The notes: generated from the sequence alone by a model not told the origin. Shown: positions 7,874 through 17,043, counted from the first letter of the stretch. The stretch: 56,495 bases of DNA from an uncultured Merdimonas sp. (GCA_944375885.1 CALWBB010000003.1:1-56495), one strand, 5' to 3'. Program-made: numbers and translations.

Positions 7874-9514
7874 TTAGTTGTCTTCCTCGTCGCTGGCGGA
7901 TTTCGTGTAGACGGTCCGCTTTCTGGCCATGGCGTCGCTCTCCAGGTACTCGTCGTAGGTGGTGATCTTATCGATCATAGCGCCGTTGGGCAGAAGCTCA
8001 ATGATGCGGTTCGCCGTGGTCTGCACGATCTGATGGTCACGGGAGGAGAACAGAAGCACGCCCGGGAACTTGATCAGTCCGTTATTCAGGGCGGTGATGG
8101 CCTCCATGTCCAGATGGTCCGTAGGTTCGTCGAGGATCAGGATGTTCGCGCCGGAAATCATCAGCTTGGAAAGCATGCAGCGCACCTTCTCGCCTCCGGA
8201 CAGCACCTTGACCTTCTTCACGCCGTCTTCGCCGGCGAAGAGCATACGGCCCAGGAAGCCGCGCACATAAGTGGCGTCCTTGATCTCGGAATACTGGGTC
8301 AGCCAGTCCACGATGGTATCGTCGTTGTCGAATTCCCGGGAATTGTCCTTGGGGAAATAAGCCTGGCTGGTGGTCACGCCCCACTTGTAGGTGCCCTCGT
8401 CCGGCTCCATCTCGCCGGCCAGGATCTGGAACAGGGTAGTCTTCGCGAACTCGTTGCCGCCCACGAAGGCGACCTTGTCGTCGTGTCCCAGGATGAAGGA
8501 GATGTTATCCAGCACCTTCACGCCGTCGATGGTCTTGGAAATGCCCTCTACGGTCAGCACCTCGTTGCCGATCTCGCGGTTCGGACGGAAATCGATGTAG
8601 GGATATTTGCGGCTGGAGGGACGCAGCTCTTCCAGCTGGATTTTCTCCAGGGCCTTCTTACGGGAGGTCGCCTGGCGGGACTTGGAAGCGTTGGCGGAGA
8701 AACGGGAGATGAATTCCTGCAGCTCCTTGATCTTCTCCTCCTTCTTCTTGTTGGCCTCCTTCATCTGCCGGATCATCAGCTGGCTGGACTCGTACCAGAA
8801 ATCATAGTTTCCGGCGTAGAGCTGAATCTTGCCGTAGTCGATGTCCGCGATCTGGGTGCAGACCTTATTCAGGAAATAGCGGTCGTGGGAGACCACGATG
8901 ACGGTATTCGGGAAATTGATCAGGAACTCCTCCAGCCAGGCGATGGCGTCCAGATCCAGGTGGTTCGTGGGCTCGTCCAGCAGCAGGATGTCGGGATTTC
9001 CAAACAGGGCCTGGGCAAGAAGCACCTTTACCTTCTGAGCGCCCAGCAGATCCTTCATCAGCGTATAATGAAGCTCTGTCTCGATGCCAAGGCCGTTTAA
9101 GAGGGTCGCCGCGTCAGACTCCGCCTCCCAGCCGTTCATGTCGGCGAATTCCGCTTCCAGTTCGCTGGCCCGGATGCCGTCCTCGTCGGAGAAATCCTCC
9201 TTTGCGTAGATGGCCTCTTTTTCTTTCATAATCTCATAAAGCCTTGCGTTCCCCATGATGACGGTGTCCAGCACGGGATACTCGTCATACTGGAAATGAT
9301 CCTGCTTCAGGAAGGAGAGGCGCTGGCCCGGCGTGATGACCACGTCGCCCTTGGTGGAATCCAGTTCTCCGGAGAGAATTTTAAGGAAGGTGGATTTCCC
9401 GGCTCCGTTGGCTCCGATGAGGCCGTAGCAGTTGCCCTCGGTGAATTTAATATTCACATCCTCAAACAAGGCTTTCTTTCCGATTCGTAAGGTTACGTTA
9501 TTTACACTAATCAT
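7874..9514 (-). CDS. ABC-F family ATPase (YkpA/YbiT type)
   Basis: A 546-residue protein with two ABC ATPase domains and no membrane segments, so it acts on the ribosome rather than in transport. Domain 1 has an intact Walker A (GANGAGKST), a degenerate signature (LLGAQ) and Walker B with LLLDEPTNHLD. The linker (about 240-300) is lysine-rich. Domain 2 has an altered Walker A (GGNEFAKTT, alanine replacing the usual glycine), a normal signature (LSGGEK) and ILILDEPTDHLD. Thus one ATP site is canonical and one degenerate, which I recall as typical for this subgroup. A promoter-like pair lies upstream at 9633-9606. Confidence 0.92.
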   Translation of the reverse strand: MISVNNVTLRIGKKALFEDVNIKFTEGNCYGLIGANGAGKSTFLKILSGELDSTKGDVVITPGQRLSFLKQDHFQYDEYPVLDTVIMGNARLYEIMKEKEAIYAKEDFSDEDGIRASELEAEFADMNGWEAESDAATLLNGLGIETELHYTLMKDLLGAQKVKVLLAQALFGNPDILLLDEPTNHLDLDAIAWLEEFLINFPNTVIVVSHDRYFLNKVCTQIADIDYGKIQLYAGNYDFWYESSQLMIRQMKEANKKKEEKIKELQEFISRFSANASKSRQATSRKKALEKIQLEELRPSSRKYPYIDFRPNREIGNEVLTVEGISKTIDGVKVLDNISFILGHDDKVAFVGGNEFAKTTLFQILAGEMEPDEGTYKWGVTTSQAYFPKDNSREFDNDDTIVDWLTQYSEIKDATYVRGFLGRMLFAGEDGVKKVKVLSGGEKVRCMLSKLMISGANILILDEPTDHLDMEAITALNNGLIKFPGVLLFSSRDHQIVQTTANRIIELLPNGAMIDKITTYDEYLESDAMARKRTVYTKSASDEEDN

Positions 9515-9605
9515 TTTATACTCCTTGCAGCTGATATCCTTCTTCCGGAAGCCGGAAAAATGCCTTTTCTGGCCGGAAAAAGGGTATTGACTTGAAACCT
9601 CTTCT

Positions 9606-9633
9606 ATTTTACAGGAAAAAAAGGATTTTGCAA
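9606..9633 (-). promoter_or_regulatory. Possible promoter of the ABC-F operon
   Basis: Read on the minus strand, TTGCAA (9633-9628) and TAAAAT (9611-9606) are 16 bases apart, about 90 bases before the ABC-F start. Confidence 0.4.
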
Positions 9634-9823
9634 GACCTTTGTGGAAGTTTTTCGGCGGGCTTTTGGCGGTGAATTTACATAAATTTTATATAGAGTTTAC
9701 GTCGGAGGGGTACAATTTTTATACTGCTGTAAAAAAAGGACAGAGGCGCGGGAAAGGCTTCTGCGCGGACGGCGGGAGAATCCGATAGAGTCTAATATAA
9801 AATAAAATTTGAGGTGGAAGAGA

Positions 9824-10489
9824 ATGGAAAGAATCACAGTGAAGGATGTCATGAAAAATGAATACGTGGAGCAGCTGATCGCCCGGGGCAATGAAATGCT
9901 GGGCGTGCTGGGCTATACGGAGCATTCCAAAATACATGCCGGCAGGGTATCGGCCAGGGCGGGAATGATTTTGAAGCAGCTGGGCTATCCGAAGCGGCAG
10001 ATTGAGCTGGCCCGCATCGCCGGGTATATGCACGATGTCGGCAACGCCGTGAACCGACACGACCATGCCCATTCCGGGGCGATTCTGGCCTTCCAGATCC
10101 TGCGGGACATGGGGATGGGGCCGGTGGAGACGGCGGTGGTGATGAGCGCCGTGGGGAATCATGACGAGAATACGGGTACGGCCTTTGACCCGATCTCTGC
10201 GGCGCTGATTCTGGCGGACAAGACAGACGTGCGCCGGGATCGGGTGCGCAACAAAGACATGTCCACCTTCGACATCCACGACCGGGTCAATTACGCGGCG
10301 AAAAGCGCGGAACTGACGGTCAATGTGGAAAAGAAGATCATTCACCTGGATATCAATCTGGATGACGAAATCTGTTCCATGTTGGATTATTTTGAGATTT
10401 TTATGGAGCGAATGCTGATGAGCAGGCGGGCGGCGGAGATAATGGGCACCCGTTTTAAGCTGCCGGCCAACGGAAGCAAAGTGCTGTAA
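9824..10489 (+). CDS. HD domain phosphohydrolase
   Basis: A cytoplasmic protein of 221 residues. The metal-binding HD signature is seen as EHSKIHAGR, then AGYMHDVGN with the H-D pair, then the HDHAHSG histidines and the later LADKTD. These metal-dependent enzymes hydrolyse phosphate esters, often of nucleotides, but the substrate cannot be told from sequence. The ATG at 9824 is preceded by GAGGTGGAAGAG and is preferred to an ATG five codons earlier. It is probably monocistronic. Confidence 0.88.
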   Translation: MERITVKDVMKNEYVEQLIARGNEMLGVLGYTEHSKIHAGRVSARAGMILKQLGYPKRQIELARIAGYMHDVGNAVNRHDHAHSGAILAFQILRDMGMGPVETAVVMSAVGNHDENTGTAFDPISAALILADKTDVRRDRVRNKDMSTFDIHDRVNYAAKSAELTVNVEKKIIHLDINLDDEICSMLDYFEIFMERMLMSRRAAEIMGTRFKLPANGSKVL

Positions 10490-10640
10490 ACATTTTGATG
10501 CGATAGTTTTCCGCAAAGAGTCTTCCAACAAAAACGCGTATATGCTACACTATAAAAAACAGGAAAATTCGTGCGATACCAGGAAGGCCGCCATACCAGG
10601 AGAAGGAAAAAAATTTTTGCCCAGGGGGAGGGAAAAGCAG

Positions 10641-12407
10641 GTGGAGACAGAGAAGAAGCAATATGATTTCTGCCCGAAATGCGGGGCGCTGATGGAGGGC
10701 GGATACTGCCAAAGCTGCGGGTACCGGACGCATGAAAACAGAGTAGATACCGTGCTGGGAAAGCAGAAAACGCCCGGAGGAAAGGGCAGGGGGAAAGGGC
10801 GTATCGTGTGCCTGGCAGTCCTGCTGTCTGTGGCAGCGGCTGCCTTGGGCGTTCATGGGATCCGCACGCTTTTGGGAACGGTGGGACGGTATGTACAGAT
10901 GGCGGAAAAAGCAGGGAAACCCGGGAAACAGGAGCCGTACAGAGGGGAAGACAGGGAAGAAGAGCTGGAGACAGACGAACTGTGGGATGGCTCCCTGATC
11001 CGCTCCCAGCGCTATCCGGCTTTTGAACTGCTGTATGGAAATTACAGCGTGGCCGGAGGGCGCCCGGCGCTTCCGGCCGTCACCTCCCTGACATACGAGC
11101 CAAAGCCGGAGGATGATTTTTACCGCTGCCTGACGGATGCGATCGAGTACGATCTCAGCTACTCGGTCCAGTGGGAGTCGATGCCAGTCCCGGACGCAGA
11201 GGGAGGCGAGGTGGAGTGTACGGTGCCCCAGGTGGAGATGGAGGATAAGGAAAAGGAAGAGCGGATTAACGCCGGGATCCTGGAGCTGCTTTCAGGCAGG
11301 GACGAAAGGGAACTGCGGGGGATGGAGGTTTATGTGACCTACATGAGCGAAGAAATTTTAAGTATAGCAGGAAAGGAACTGGCCTACTATTCCGGGCAGG
11401 ATTTCCATCCCTTTTCTTTGTCGGCGGTCAGCTTTGACATGTCTACAGGCGGGACGCTGGCCCCGGAGGACATGATTGAGATGACTCCGGGATGGGCCTC
11501 GCGCTTCTGGGGGCTCTGTGCTTATGAGCATCCGGATGATCAGGTGGTTGACACGTTCTCGTACGCGGAGCCGGAAGAGGTGGAAGAGGCCGGAAGCGTG
11601 CTTCTTGCAAATCTGAACGCCCTTTCGGAGAAAATCATGGATCCGGAGACGGGAATCCTCTTCTATACGCCGGTAGGGCTGGAGGCGGGCTTCAACCATC
11701 CCGACGGCTTTATCACCGTGACCTTTGACAGGGAACAGTCCCTGCCCTTTTACCGCTACTGGCTGGAAGAGCCGGATTATGAGCCGATGGCCTCAGATCC
11801 GTATTACAGGCAGCTGGTAAATGCCATCCAGGACGACTTAAGTTACCAGGTGGAATTCGAGTCCTTCAGTCTGGAGGATGAGACGGGGCGCTATCACTAT
11901 ACGTATCCGCAGCTTTCCGGCGCAGGAATCCCGAACCTGGAGGAAATCAATGCGAGGATCCAGGAGGTATGCTGCGTTCATGCGGAGGAAGCCGCAGCGG
12001 GCGCTTCGGGGGGCATGGAGATCCTCTCCTATGTCACCTATATGGATGAAGAGGTGATCAGCATTGTGGCGGAGCATCTGCCTTACACGCTCAATTCAGA
12101 AGGGCTCTGGCAGAGTTCCTCGTCGATTGACAGTATTACCTTCGATCTGGTAAATGGCAGGGAAATCCCAAAGAACGAGATTGTGGAGATGGATCTGGAG
12201 CTGGCAAAGCAGTTCCAGAGGCTGGCAGGAGAGCAGGAGAAGAAGAACGGGGATGTGTCCCTGCTCCAGGTCATGAACCCGGAGGATCTGCTGAAAAATG
12301 ATCTGGTGGATGAAAACCACAATTTTGTATTTTATACCCCTGCGGGAATCGAAGTGGGCTACAATGAGATTCAGCAGAGTTATTCTGTGACGATAAAGGA
12401 GGAGTAG
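10641..12407 (+). CDS. Zinc-ribbon, single-pass membrane protein with two RsiV/DUF3298-like repeats
   Basis: A protein of 588 residues from a GTG at 10641 that follows GGGGGAGGG. An earlier in-frame ATG at 10542 lies in a TACACTAT promoter-like stretch without a ribosome site and is less likely. The N-terminus holds a zinc ribbon (CPKCGALMEGGYCQSCG). A basic stretch and one membrane helix (IVCLAVLLSVAAAALGVHGI) follow. Outside are two homologous domains of about 220 residues, each with a YxxLxxAIxxDLSYxVxxES start, a VTYMxEEIxSI core and an ILFYTPxGxExGxN end, like the sensor part of RsiV-type anti-sigma factors. A ligand-sensing or envelope role is inferred. Confidence 0.75.
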   Translation: METEKKQYDFCPKCGALMEGGYCQSCGYRTHENRVDTVLGKQKTPGGKGRGKGRIVCLAVLLSVAAAALGVHGIRTLLGTVGRYVQMAEKAGKPGKQEPYRGEDREEELETDELWDGSLIRSQRYPAFELLYGNYSVAGGRPALPAVTSLTYEPKPEDDFYRCLTDAIEYDLSYSVQWESMPVPDAEGGEVECTVPQVEMEDKEKEERINAGILELLSGRDERELRGMEVYVTYMSEEILSIAGKELAYYSGQDFHPFSLSAVSFDMSTGGTLAPEDMIEMTPGWASRFWGLCAYEHPDDQVVDTFSYAEPEEVEEAGSVLLANLNALSEKIMDPETGILFYTPVGLEAGFNHPDGFITVTFDREQSLPFYRYWLEEPDYEPMASDPYYRQLVNAIQDDLSYQVEFESFSLEDETGRYHYTYPQLSGAGIPNLEEINARIQEVCCVHAEEAAAGASGGMEILSYVTYMDEEVISIVAEHLPYTLNSEGLWQSSSSIDSITFDLVNGREIPKNEIVEMDLELAKQFQRLAGEQEKKNGDVSLLQVMNPEDLLKNDLVDENHNFVFYTPAGIEVGYNEIQQSYSVTIKEE

Positions 12408-12410
12408 AGT

Positions 12411-13262
12411 ATGCGGCACACATTTACATTGGCCAACGGTGTGGAGATCCCGGCCGTGGGCTTTGGCACCTACAAAGCGGCGGACAGCCAGGATGAGCGG
12501 ATCATCAGCGAGGCCATCCGCCAGGGCTATCGGCACTTGGACACGGCTGCCTTCTATTTTAATGAGGAAGCGGTGGGGAAGGCTGTGCGGGAGAGCGGAA
12601 TCCCCAGAGAGGAATTTTTTATCACCTCAAAGGTCTGGAGGGACAGGCTGGGCTATGAGGCTGCCCTGGAGGAATTCGAGATGTCCTTAAAGAAGTTGGG
12701 GACGGATTACCTGGATCTCTACCTGATCCACTGGCCCAGGCCCTTTGACCTGAACGCGGAGTGGAAGGATCTGGACGTGGAGACCTGGAAGGCTCTGGAG
12801 GAGCTGTACCGGGCGGGAAGGGTGCGTGCCATCGGCGTCAGCAATTTCCTCCCGCATCACCTGAATAACCTGATGGAGCGGACGGGGATCGTGCCCTTGG
12901 TGAACCAGCTGGAATTCCATCCGGGCTATATCCAGAAGGCCGCCGTGGACTTCTCCCAGCGCCTGGGAATCCAGGTGGAGGCCTGGAGCCCCATCGGCCG
13001 CGCCCGCGTGTTAAAGGAGCCGCTGCTTCTGGAGCTGGCTGAAAAATACCAGGTGTCCGAAGCGCAGATCTGTATCCGCTTCGCCCTGCAGTGCGGCGTG
13101 CTGCCTCTGCCGAAGTCTTCCTCCGCCGAGCGTATGCGCCAGAACCTGGACGTCTTTGATTTCCAGATCGAGGACGACGACATGCACCGGCTGATGACGC
13201 TGCCGCAGATCGGCTGGTCCGGCGAGCATCCCGACCGGGAGACGGTTCCGCCCGAGGTGTAG
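12411..13262 (+). CDS. Aldo/keto reductase
   Basis: A 283-residue TIM-barrel oxidoreductase that reduces aldehydes or ketones with NADPH. The catalytic tetrad is complete: Asp in HLDTAAFY, Tyr in the same segment, Lys in ITSKVW and His in LIHWP. The cofactor motif LPKSSSAERMRQN is at the C-terminal end. The ATG is four bases after the stop of the membrane protein gene, with GGAGGAG overlapping that end, so they are probably co-transcribed although functions look unrelated. A strong hairpin follows. Substrate unknown. Confidence 0.93.
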   Translation: MRHTFTLANGVEIPAVGFGTYKAADSQDERIISEAIRQGYRHLDTAAFYFNEEAVGKAVRESGIPREEFFITSKVWRDRLGYEAALEEFEMSLKKLGTDYLDLYLIHWPRPFDLNAEWKDLDVETWKALEELYRAGRVRAIGVSNFLPHHLNNLMERTGIVPLVNQLEFHPGYIQKAAVDFSQRLGIQVEAWSPIGRARVLKEPLLLELAEKYQVSEAQICIRFALQCGVLPLPKSSSAERMRQNLDVFDFQIEDDDMHRLMTLPQIGWSGEHPDRETVPPEV

Positions 13263-13271
13263 AGGCCAGAA

Positions 13272-13321
13272 AGCGGGCCGGGACTTTGGAGCCTTTTACG
13301 GTTCCAGAGCCCCGGCCCGCT
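13272..13321 (+). terminator. GC-rich hairpin terminator after the aldo/keto reductase
   Basis: Arms of about 22 bases with few mismatches start with AGCGGGCCGGG and end with CCGGCCCGCT. No long U-tract follows, so termination is probable rather than certain. Confidence 0.6.
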
Positions 13322-13424
13322 GCGTCGTGAGCTTTACAGAGGCTTAACCGGAAGTTTAAAGAAGCGTGATAGAAGCAGTGTCTCCTTGGATGGTATCATA
13401 AAGAAAAACATCCGGGGAGGTACT

Positions 13425-14801
13425 ATGAAGAAGACGTATGTACTGGACACCAATGTGCTGATTCAGGCGCCTTACGCGCTGCACTGCTTCGAGGAACACA
13501 CCGTGGTTCTGCCTCTGGTGGTCTTAGAAGAGCTGGATGGGCTGAAAAAAGCGGAAGGGGAGCGGGGAGCGAACGCCCGCACTGCCATCCGTATGCTGGA
13601 GGAGCTGCGCTTAAGCGGCGATCTGTTCACGGGAACAAGGCTGCGGGAGGGCGGCCTTTTGCGCGTGGAGAAAAACTTCGTGCATGTGGAGCTGCCGCCG
13701 GATCTGCCGGAGGATAAGGCAGACAACCGGATCCTGATGGTCTGCCGCGGGCTTAAGGATCAGGACCCGGAGAGCCGGGTGGTGCTGGTGACCAAGGATC
13801 TGGTGCTGCGGATCAAGGCAGATATCCTGGGGATTCAGGCGGAGGATTTCACGACGGAGCAGGTAAGCCCTGACGACGCGCTCTACACGGGCCGGGCGGA
13901 GGTCTACCTTCCGGAGGAGCTGGCAAAGGAATTCAAGAAAAGCGGCGTTCCCCTGGAAGCCGTCTACCAGGTGGATGCGGACGGCGAAAGAATCGAGCCG
14001 GAGCTCGTGGAAAATGAATTTCTGGTGCTGAAGCTGGATCAGTCGTCGAAAAAGACCCTGCTGGGCCGGGTGGAGGGAAGCCGTATCGTGCCCCTTGTCT
14101 ATAAGAAAAGCAAGCCCTACGGCGTGACGCCCCGCAATGTGGGCCAGTATTTTCTCCAGGAGGCCCTGATGACGGGGGCGGAGAAAGCACCTCTTGTCAT
14201 CATCAAGGGCATGGCCGGGACCGCCAAGACCTTTTATTCCCTGGCGGTGGGGCTGGAGAAGCTGTATAATAACCCCAACGGCGAGTACCGCCGGATTGTC
14301 ATCAGCCGTCCCAATGCGCAGTTTGACGAGGACATCGGTTTCCTGCCCGGGGATGAGCAGGAGAAAATCGCGCCGCTTATGCGCCCGGTCATCGACAATC
14401 TGGAGCAGCTTCTGGATTCCGACGAGGGAAAGCGCTATGAGAATGAGCTGCTGCTTGGCGACAAGGTCAGCGAGATTTTCGAGCGGGGGCTGATTCAGAC
14501 CGAGGCGCTGAATTTCATCCGGGGGCGTTCCATCGTGAAGACCTATCTCATCATTGACGAAGCCCAGAATATGACGCCCAACCAGGTCAAGGGAATCATC
14601 ACCCGGGCCGGGCAGGGCACGAAGATCATTCTTTTGGGGGATCCCCAGCAGATAGACCGGCCGTTTCTGAATGAGCGTACCAATGGCTTAAGCTATGCGG
14701 CCAAATATATGAAGGGAAGCCCGCTCTGCTGGCAGATAAGCCTCTCCGCCCAGGAGTGCGAGCGCTCTGCGCTGGCCATGGACGCGGTGAAGCGGCTGTA
14801 A
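13425..14801 (+). CDS. PhoH family protein: PIN domain plus PhoH-like ATPase
   Basis: A 458-residue protein of the PhoH2 type. The N-terminal PIN nuclease domain (KTYVLDTNVLIQAP, conserved acids in EELDGLKK, DNRIL and VTKD) precedes a PhoH ATPase with Walker A-like KGMAGTAKTF and Walker B TYLIIDEAQNM. PhoH2 proteins are reported to unwind and cleave RNA. The ATG at 13425 follows GGGGAGG. It is followed by an untranslated stretch leading to the CIRCE site, so it ends its own unit. Confidence 0.92.
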   Translation: MKKTYVLDTNVLIQAPYALHCFEEHTVVLPLVVLEELDGLKKAEGERGANARTAIRMLEELRLSGDLFTGTRLREGGLLRVEKNFVHVELPPDLPEDKADNRILMVCRGLKDQDPESRVVLVTKDLVLRIKADILGIQAEDFTTEQVSPDDALYTGRAEVYLPEELAKEFKKSGVPLEAVYQVDADGERIEPELVENEFLVLKLDQSSKKTLLGRVEGSRIVPLVYKKSKPYGVTPRNVGQYFLQEALMTGAEKAPLVIIKGMAGTAKTFYSLAVGLEKLYNNPNGEYRRIVISRPNAQFDEDIGFLPGDEQEKIAPLMRPVIDNLEQLLDSDEGKRYENELLLGDKVSEIFERGLIQTEALNFIRGRSIVKTYLIIDEAQNMTPNQVKGIITRAGQGTKIILLGDPQQIDRPFLNERTNGLSYAAKYMKGSPLCWQISLSAQECERSALAMDAVKRL

Positions 14802-14860
14802 AAGGCGAAAATATTATGATAATTACACAAATATAAAAAATCTAAACAATTTATTAAATG

Positions 14861-14887
14861 TTAGCACTCGTACTTGACGAGTGCTAA
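14861..14887. promoter_or_regulatory. CIRCE element (HrcA operator)
   Basis: The sequence is TTAGCACTC, nine bases, GAGTGCTAA: a perfect match to the consensus bound by the HrcA repressor. It overlaps the -35 box of the promoter for hsp20. It shows directly that this operon belongs to the class I heat-shock regulon. Confidence 0.97.
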
Positions 14888-14902
14888 CAAGAGTGGTATA
14901 AC
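14874..14902 (+). promoter_or_regulatory. Heat-shock promoter of hsp20-dnaJ
   Basis: TTGACG (14874-14879) and TATAAC (14897-14902) are 17 bases apart. The -35 lies inside the CIRCE palindrome, so HrcA binding would block polymerase. The leader to the start codon is about 140 bases with no obvious further structure. Confidence 0.85.
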
Positions 14903-15047
14903 ATACTCAGAACGAAGGAAGGGAACCAAGGAGGTCCGGGAAAAAGGATTTTCAGAGGAACTCCAGAGGAACACTTCTGAACCGTTCCCTGAAGACAATT
15001 GCTGATGAAGCGGCGGAGGAGCCGCAGAAAATAAGGAGGAATGAGTT

Positions 15048-15491
15048 ATGTTAATGCCGAGTATTTTTGGAGAAAGCTTACTGGATGATTTTATGGATGA
15101 TTTCGCATTCCCGTATACAGGAACGAGAACCTACGGAAAGCAGGCAGTGAATCTGATGCGCACCGACGTGAAGGATACGCCTTCCGCTTATGAGCTTGAG
15201 ATTGAGCTTCCGGGCGTGAAGAAAGAGGATGTCAAGGCAGAGCTGAAGGACGGCTACCTTACCATCACCGCTTCCACCGACAGTAAGAAGGAAGAGAAGC
15301 AGGAGAACGGAAGCTACATCCGCAGAGAGCGCTACGCGGGAACCTGCAGCAGAAGCTTCTATGTGGGCGACGATATGAAGCAGGAGGATATCAAGGCGAA
15401 GTTCGAGAACGGCGTCCTGAAGGTGACGGTGCCGAAGAAGGAAGAAAAGCCCGTAGTGGAGAACAACAGCTACATTACCATCGAGGGATAA
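15048..15491 (+). CDS. Small heat-shock protein, Hsp20/alpha-crystallin family
   Basis: A 147-residue ATP-independent chaperone that holds unfolding proteins. The alpha-crystallin domain spans about residues 40-140, with ELPGVKKEDVKAELKDGYL and the C-terminal-side GVLKVTVPKKE. AAGGAGGA lies seven bases before the ATG. It is controlled by the CIRCE operator and is followed by a hairpin and then a dnaJ-like gene, so chaperone holding and J-domain delivery to DnaK are linked. Confidence 0.95.
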   Translation: MLMPSIFGESLLDDFMDDFAFPYTGTRTYGKQAVNLMRTDVKDTPSAYELEIELPGVKKEDVKAELKDGYLTITASTDSKKEEKQENGSYIRRERYAGTCSRSFYVGDDMKQEDIKAKFENGVLKVTVPKKEEKPVVENNSYITIEG

Positions 15492-15517
15492 CCTCCCTTT
15501 GGTGCAAAGGACAGGAG

Positions 15518-15552
15518 AACGGGGATGCGGGCAGGTGCCCGCGTCCCCGTTT
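15518..15552 (+). terminator. Hairpin between hsp20 and the dnaJ-like gene
   Basis: AACGGGGA...TCCCCGTT with an inner GCGGGC/GCCCGC stem, very stable. It may end most transcripts after hsp20 and let a fraction read into the dnaJ-like gene, setting their ratio. Confidence 0.65.
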
Positions 15553-15654
15553 GCTGAAATGAGAAGACAGGAAGACGACTGGAAAGCAGAAAAGCAGGAA
15601 AGAGCAGAAAAGAGCAGGCGCGGACAGCGGCGCCCGGGCAGGAGGTGATGATAC

Positions 15655-16773
15655 ATGAAGAGAGATTATTACGAGGTGCTCGGTATCGGAAAACAGGCAG
15701 ACGAGAAGGAGATTAAGAAAGCGTACCGGAAGCTGGCGAAAAAGTATCATCCGGACATGAATCCGGGCGACAAGGCGGCCGAGCAGAAATTTAAAGAAGT
15801 GACCGAGGCCTACAATGTCTTAAGCGACCCGGAAAAGAAGAAATTGTACGATCAGTTCGGCTTCGCGGCCTTTGACGAGACAGGCGGGGCGAGGAGCTCC
15901 GGCGCGGGAGCAGGCGGTTCCGGCTTTTACGGAGGTTTCGGAAGTGGCGGCTATGGAAGCGGAGGCTTCGGCCAGGGCGGCTTTGGCACCGGCAGCTACC
16001 GTTCCAGCGACGGTACCTATCGTGAATTCCATTTCGATGGAAACGCCAATATGGACGATATGTTTGGAGATATTTTCGGAAATATCTTTCATGGCGCCCA
16101 CGGCGGCCAGAGCGGCTTCAGCGGCGGCGCGGGCTCCGGTTTCCAGGGCGGCTTCGGAGGAAATGCAGGCTCCGGCTTTGGAGGCTCCGGCTTCCGGCAG
16201 AGAAGCGCTGCCTTCCGGGGCGAGGATCTGCGAGCGGATATCACCGTGGGCTTTGACGAGGCGGCCTTTGGCTGCGACAAGATGGTGCATATTCAGGCGG
16301 CAGACGGAAGCGGCGGGGTGCAGTCCTTAAGCGTGCATATCCCGGCAGGCATCGACGAGGGACAGAGCGTCCGCCTGCGGGGCAAGGGCCATCCGGGAGC
16401 CGGAGGCGGAGAAAACGGCGACCTGCTTCTGAAGGTGCATATCGCGCCGAAGGCGGGCTATGAGCGCAAGGGCATGGATGTCTACACGACGGCGGACATC
16501 CCGTTTACGACAGCCGTGTTTGGCGGGGAGGTCAGCTTCCCGACCCTCTACGGCAATGTGATGTGCAAGGTTCCGGCCGGAACGCAGTCCGGAAAGAAAA
16601 TCCGTCTGCGGGGCAAGGGAATCGTCTCTATGAAGGATGGCAGCGTCCATGGAGATCAGTATGTGACCATACAGATCCAGGTGCCCACACGGCTGACGCC
16701 GGAGGAACGGCAGAAGCTGAAGGAATATGAAGCCCTCACGAAGGGAAAAGGACGCGGCGGAAGAGCCGCTTGA
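15655..16773 (+). CDS. DnaJ-like protein without zinc finger (CbpA type)
   Basis: A 372-residue J-domain protein. The J domain is at residues 1-70 ([11 protein letters not shown] at about 33-35). A long glycine/phenylalanine/serine-rich stretch spans about 78-182. The two C-terminal substrate-binding domains follow, with [18 protein letters not shown] and [19 protein letters not shown]. The four CxxCxGxG repeats of true DnaJ are absent, so it is a class B co-chaperone for DnaK. GGAGGTGATGATAC precedes the ATG. It shares the CIRCE-controlled unit with hsp20. Confidence 0.93.
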   Translation: MKRDYYEVLGIGKQADEKEIKKAYRKLAKKYHPDMNPGDKAAEQKFKEVTEAYNVLSDPEKKKLYDQFGFAAFDETGGARSSGAGAGGSGFYGGFGSGGYGSGGFGQGGFGTGSYRSSDGTYREFHFDGNANMDDMFGDIFGNIFHGAHGGQSGFSGGAGSGFQGGFGGNAGSGFGGSGFRQRSAAFRGEDLRADITVGFDEAAFGCDKMVHIQAADGSGGVQSLSVHIPAGIDEGQSVRLRGKGHPGAGGGENGDLLLKVHIAPKAGYERKGMDVYTTADIPFTTAVFGGEVSFPTLYGNVMCKVPAGTQSGKKIRLRGKGIVSMKDGSVHGDQYVTIQIQVPTRLTPEERQKLKEYEALTKGKGRGGRAA

Positions 16774-16799
16774 TATAGATGAGATATAGATGAGATAAG

Positions 16800-16841
16800 A
16801 CAGGCTCTGTGAGATCCGGCGGAGGATCCGGCAGGGCCTGT
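16800..16841 (+). terminator. Terminator-like hairpin after the dnaJ-like gene
   Basis: ACAGGC...GCCTGT closes a stem with an inner GATCCGGC/GGATCC part, followed by TTTCTT. It separates the heat-shock unit from the ECF module. Confidence 0.65.
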
Positions 16842-16940
16842 TTCTTATGGGTGAATTTCGCAAATTTTCATGCCGTTTGCGCCGCTTCCAATCGCTTTTT
16901 CCTTGCAAAACCTGTACAGATAGTATAAAATAAGCTGACG

Positions 16941-17043
16941 CAGATTAGGAAAGACAGATTAGGAAAGACAGATTAGGAAACACAGACAGCAAACGTAGAT
17001 AGAAGAGATGTAGATGGAAGAGACGCGGATGGAAGACAGACAG
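16941..17043 (+). repeat. Tandem short repeats across the ecfA1 leader and start
   Basis: Three adjacent 14-base units (CAGATTAGGAAAGA, with AAACA at the end of the third) occupy 16941-16982. A second series of about 15 bases (GTAGATAGAAGAGAT, then GTAGATGGAAGAGAC, then GCGGATGGAAGACAG) follows directly and contains the start codon. Each later unit supplies an ATG and a purine-rich ribosome site. This looks like expansion by slippage in the initiation region. Confidence 0.75.

Noticed and set aside
7589..9100. Plus-strand open frame of 503 codons
   Set aside because: It is antisense to the ABC-F gene, has repetitive composition and no family features.
15820..16290. Minus-strand alanine/serine-rich frame
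   Set aside because: It is the antisense of the glycine-rich stretch of the dnaJ-like gene.
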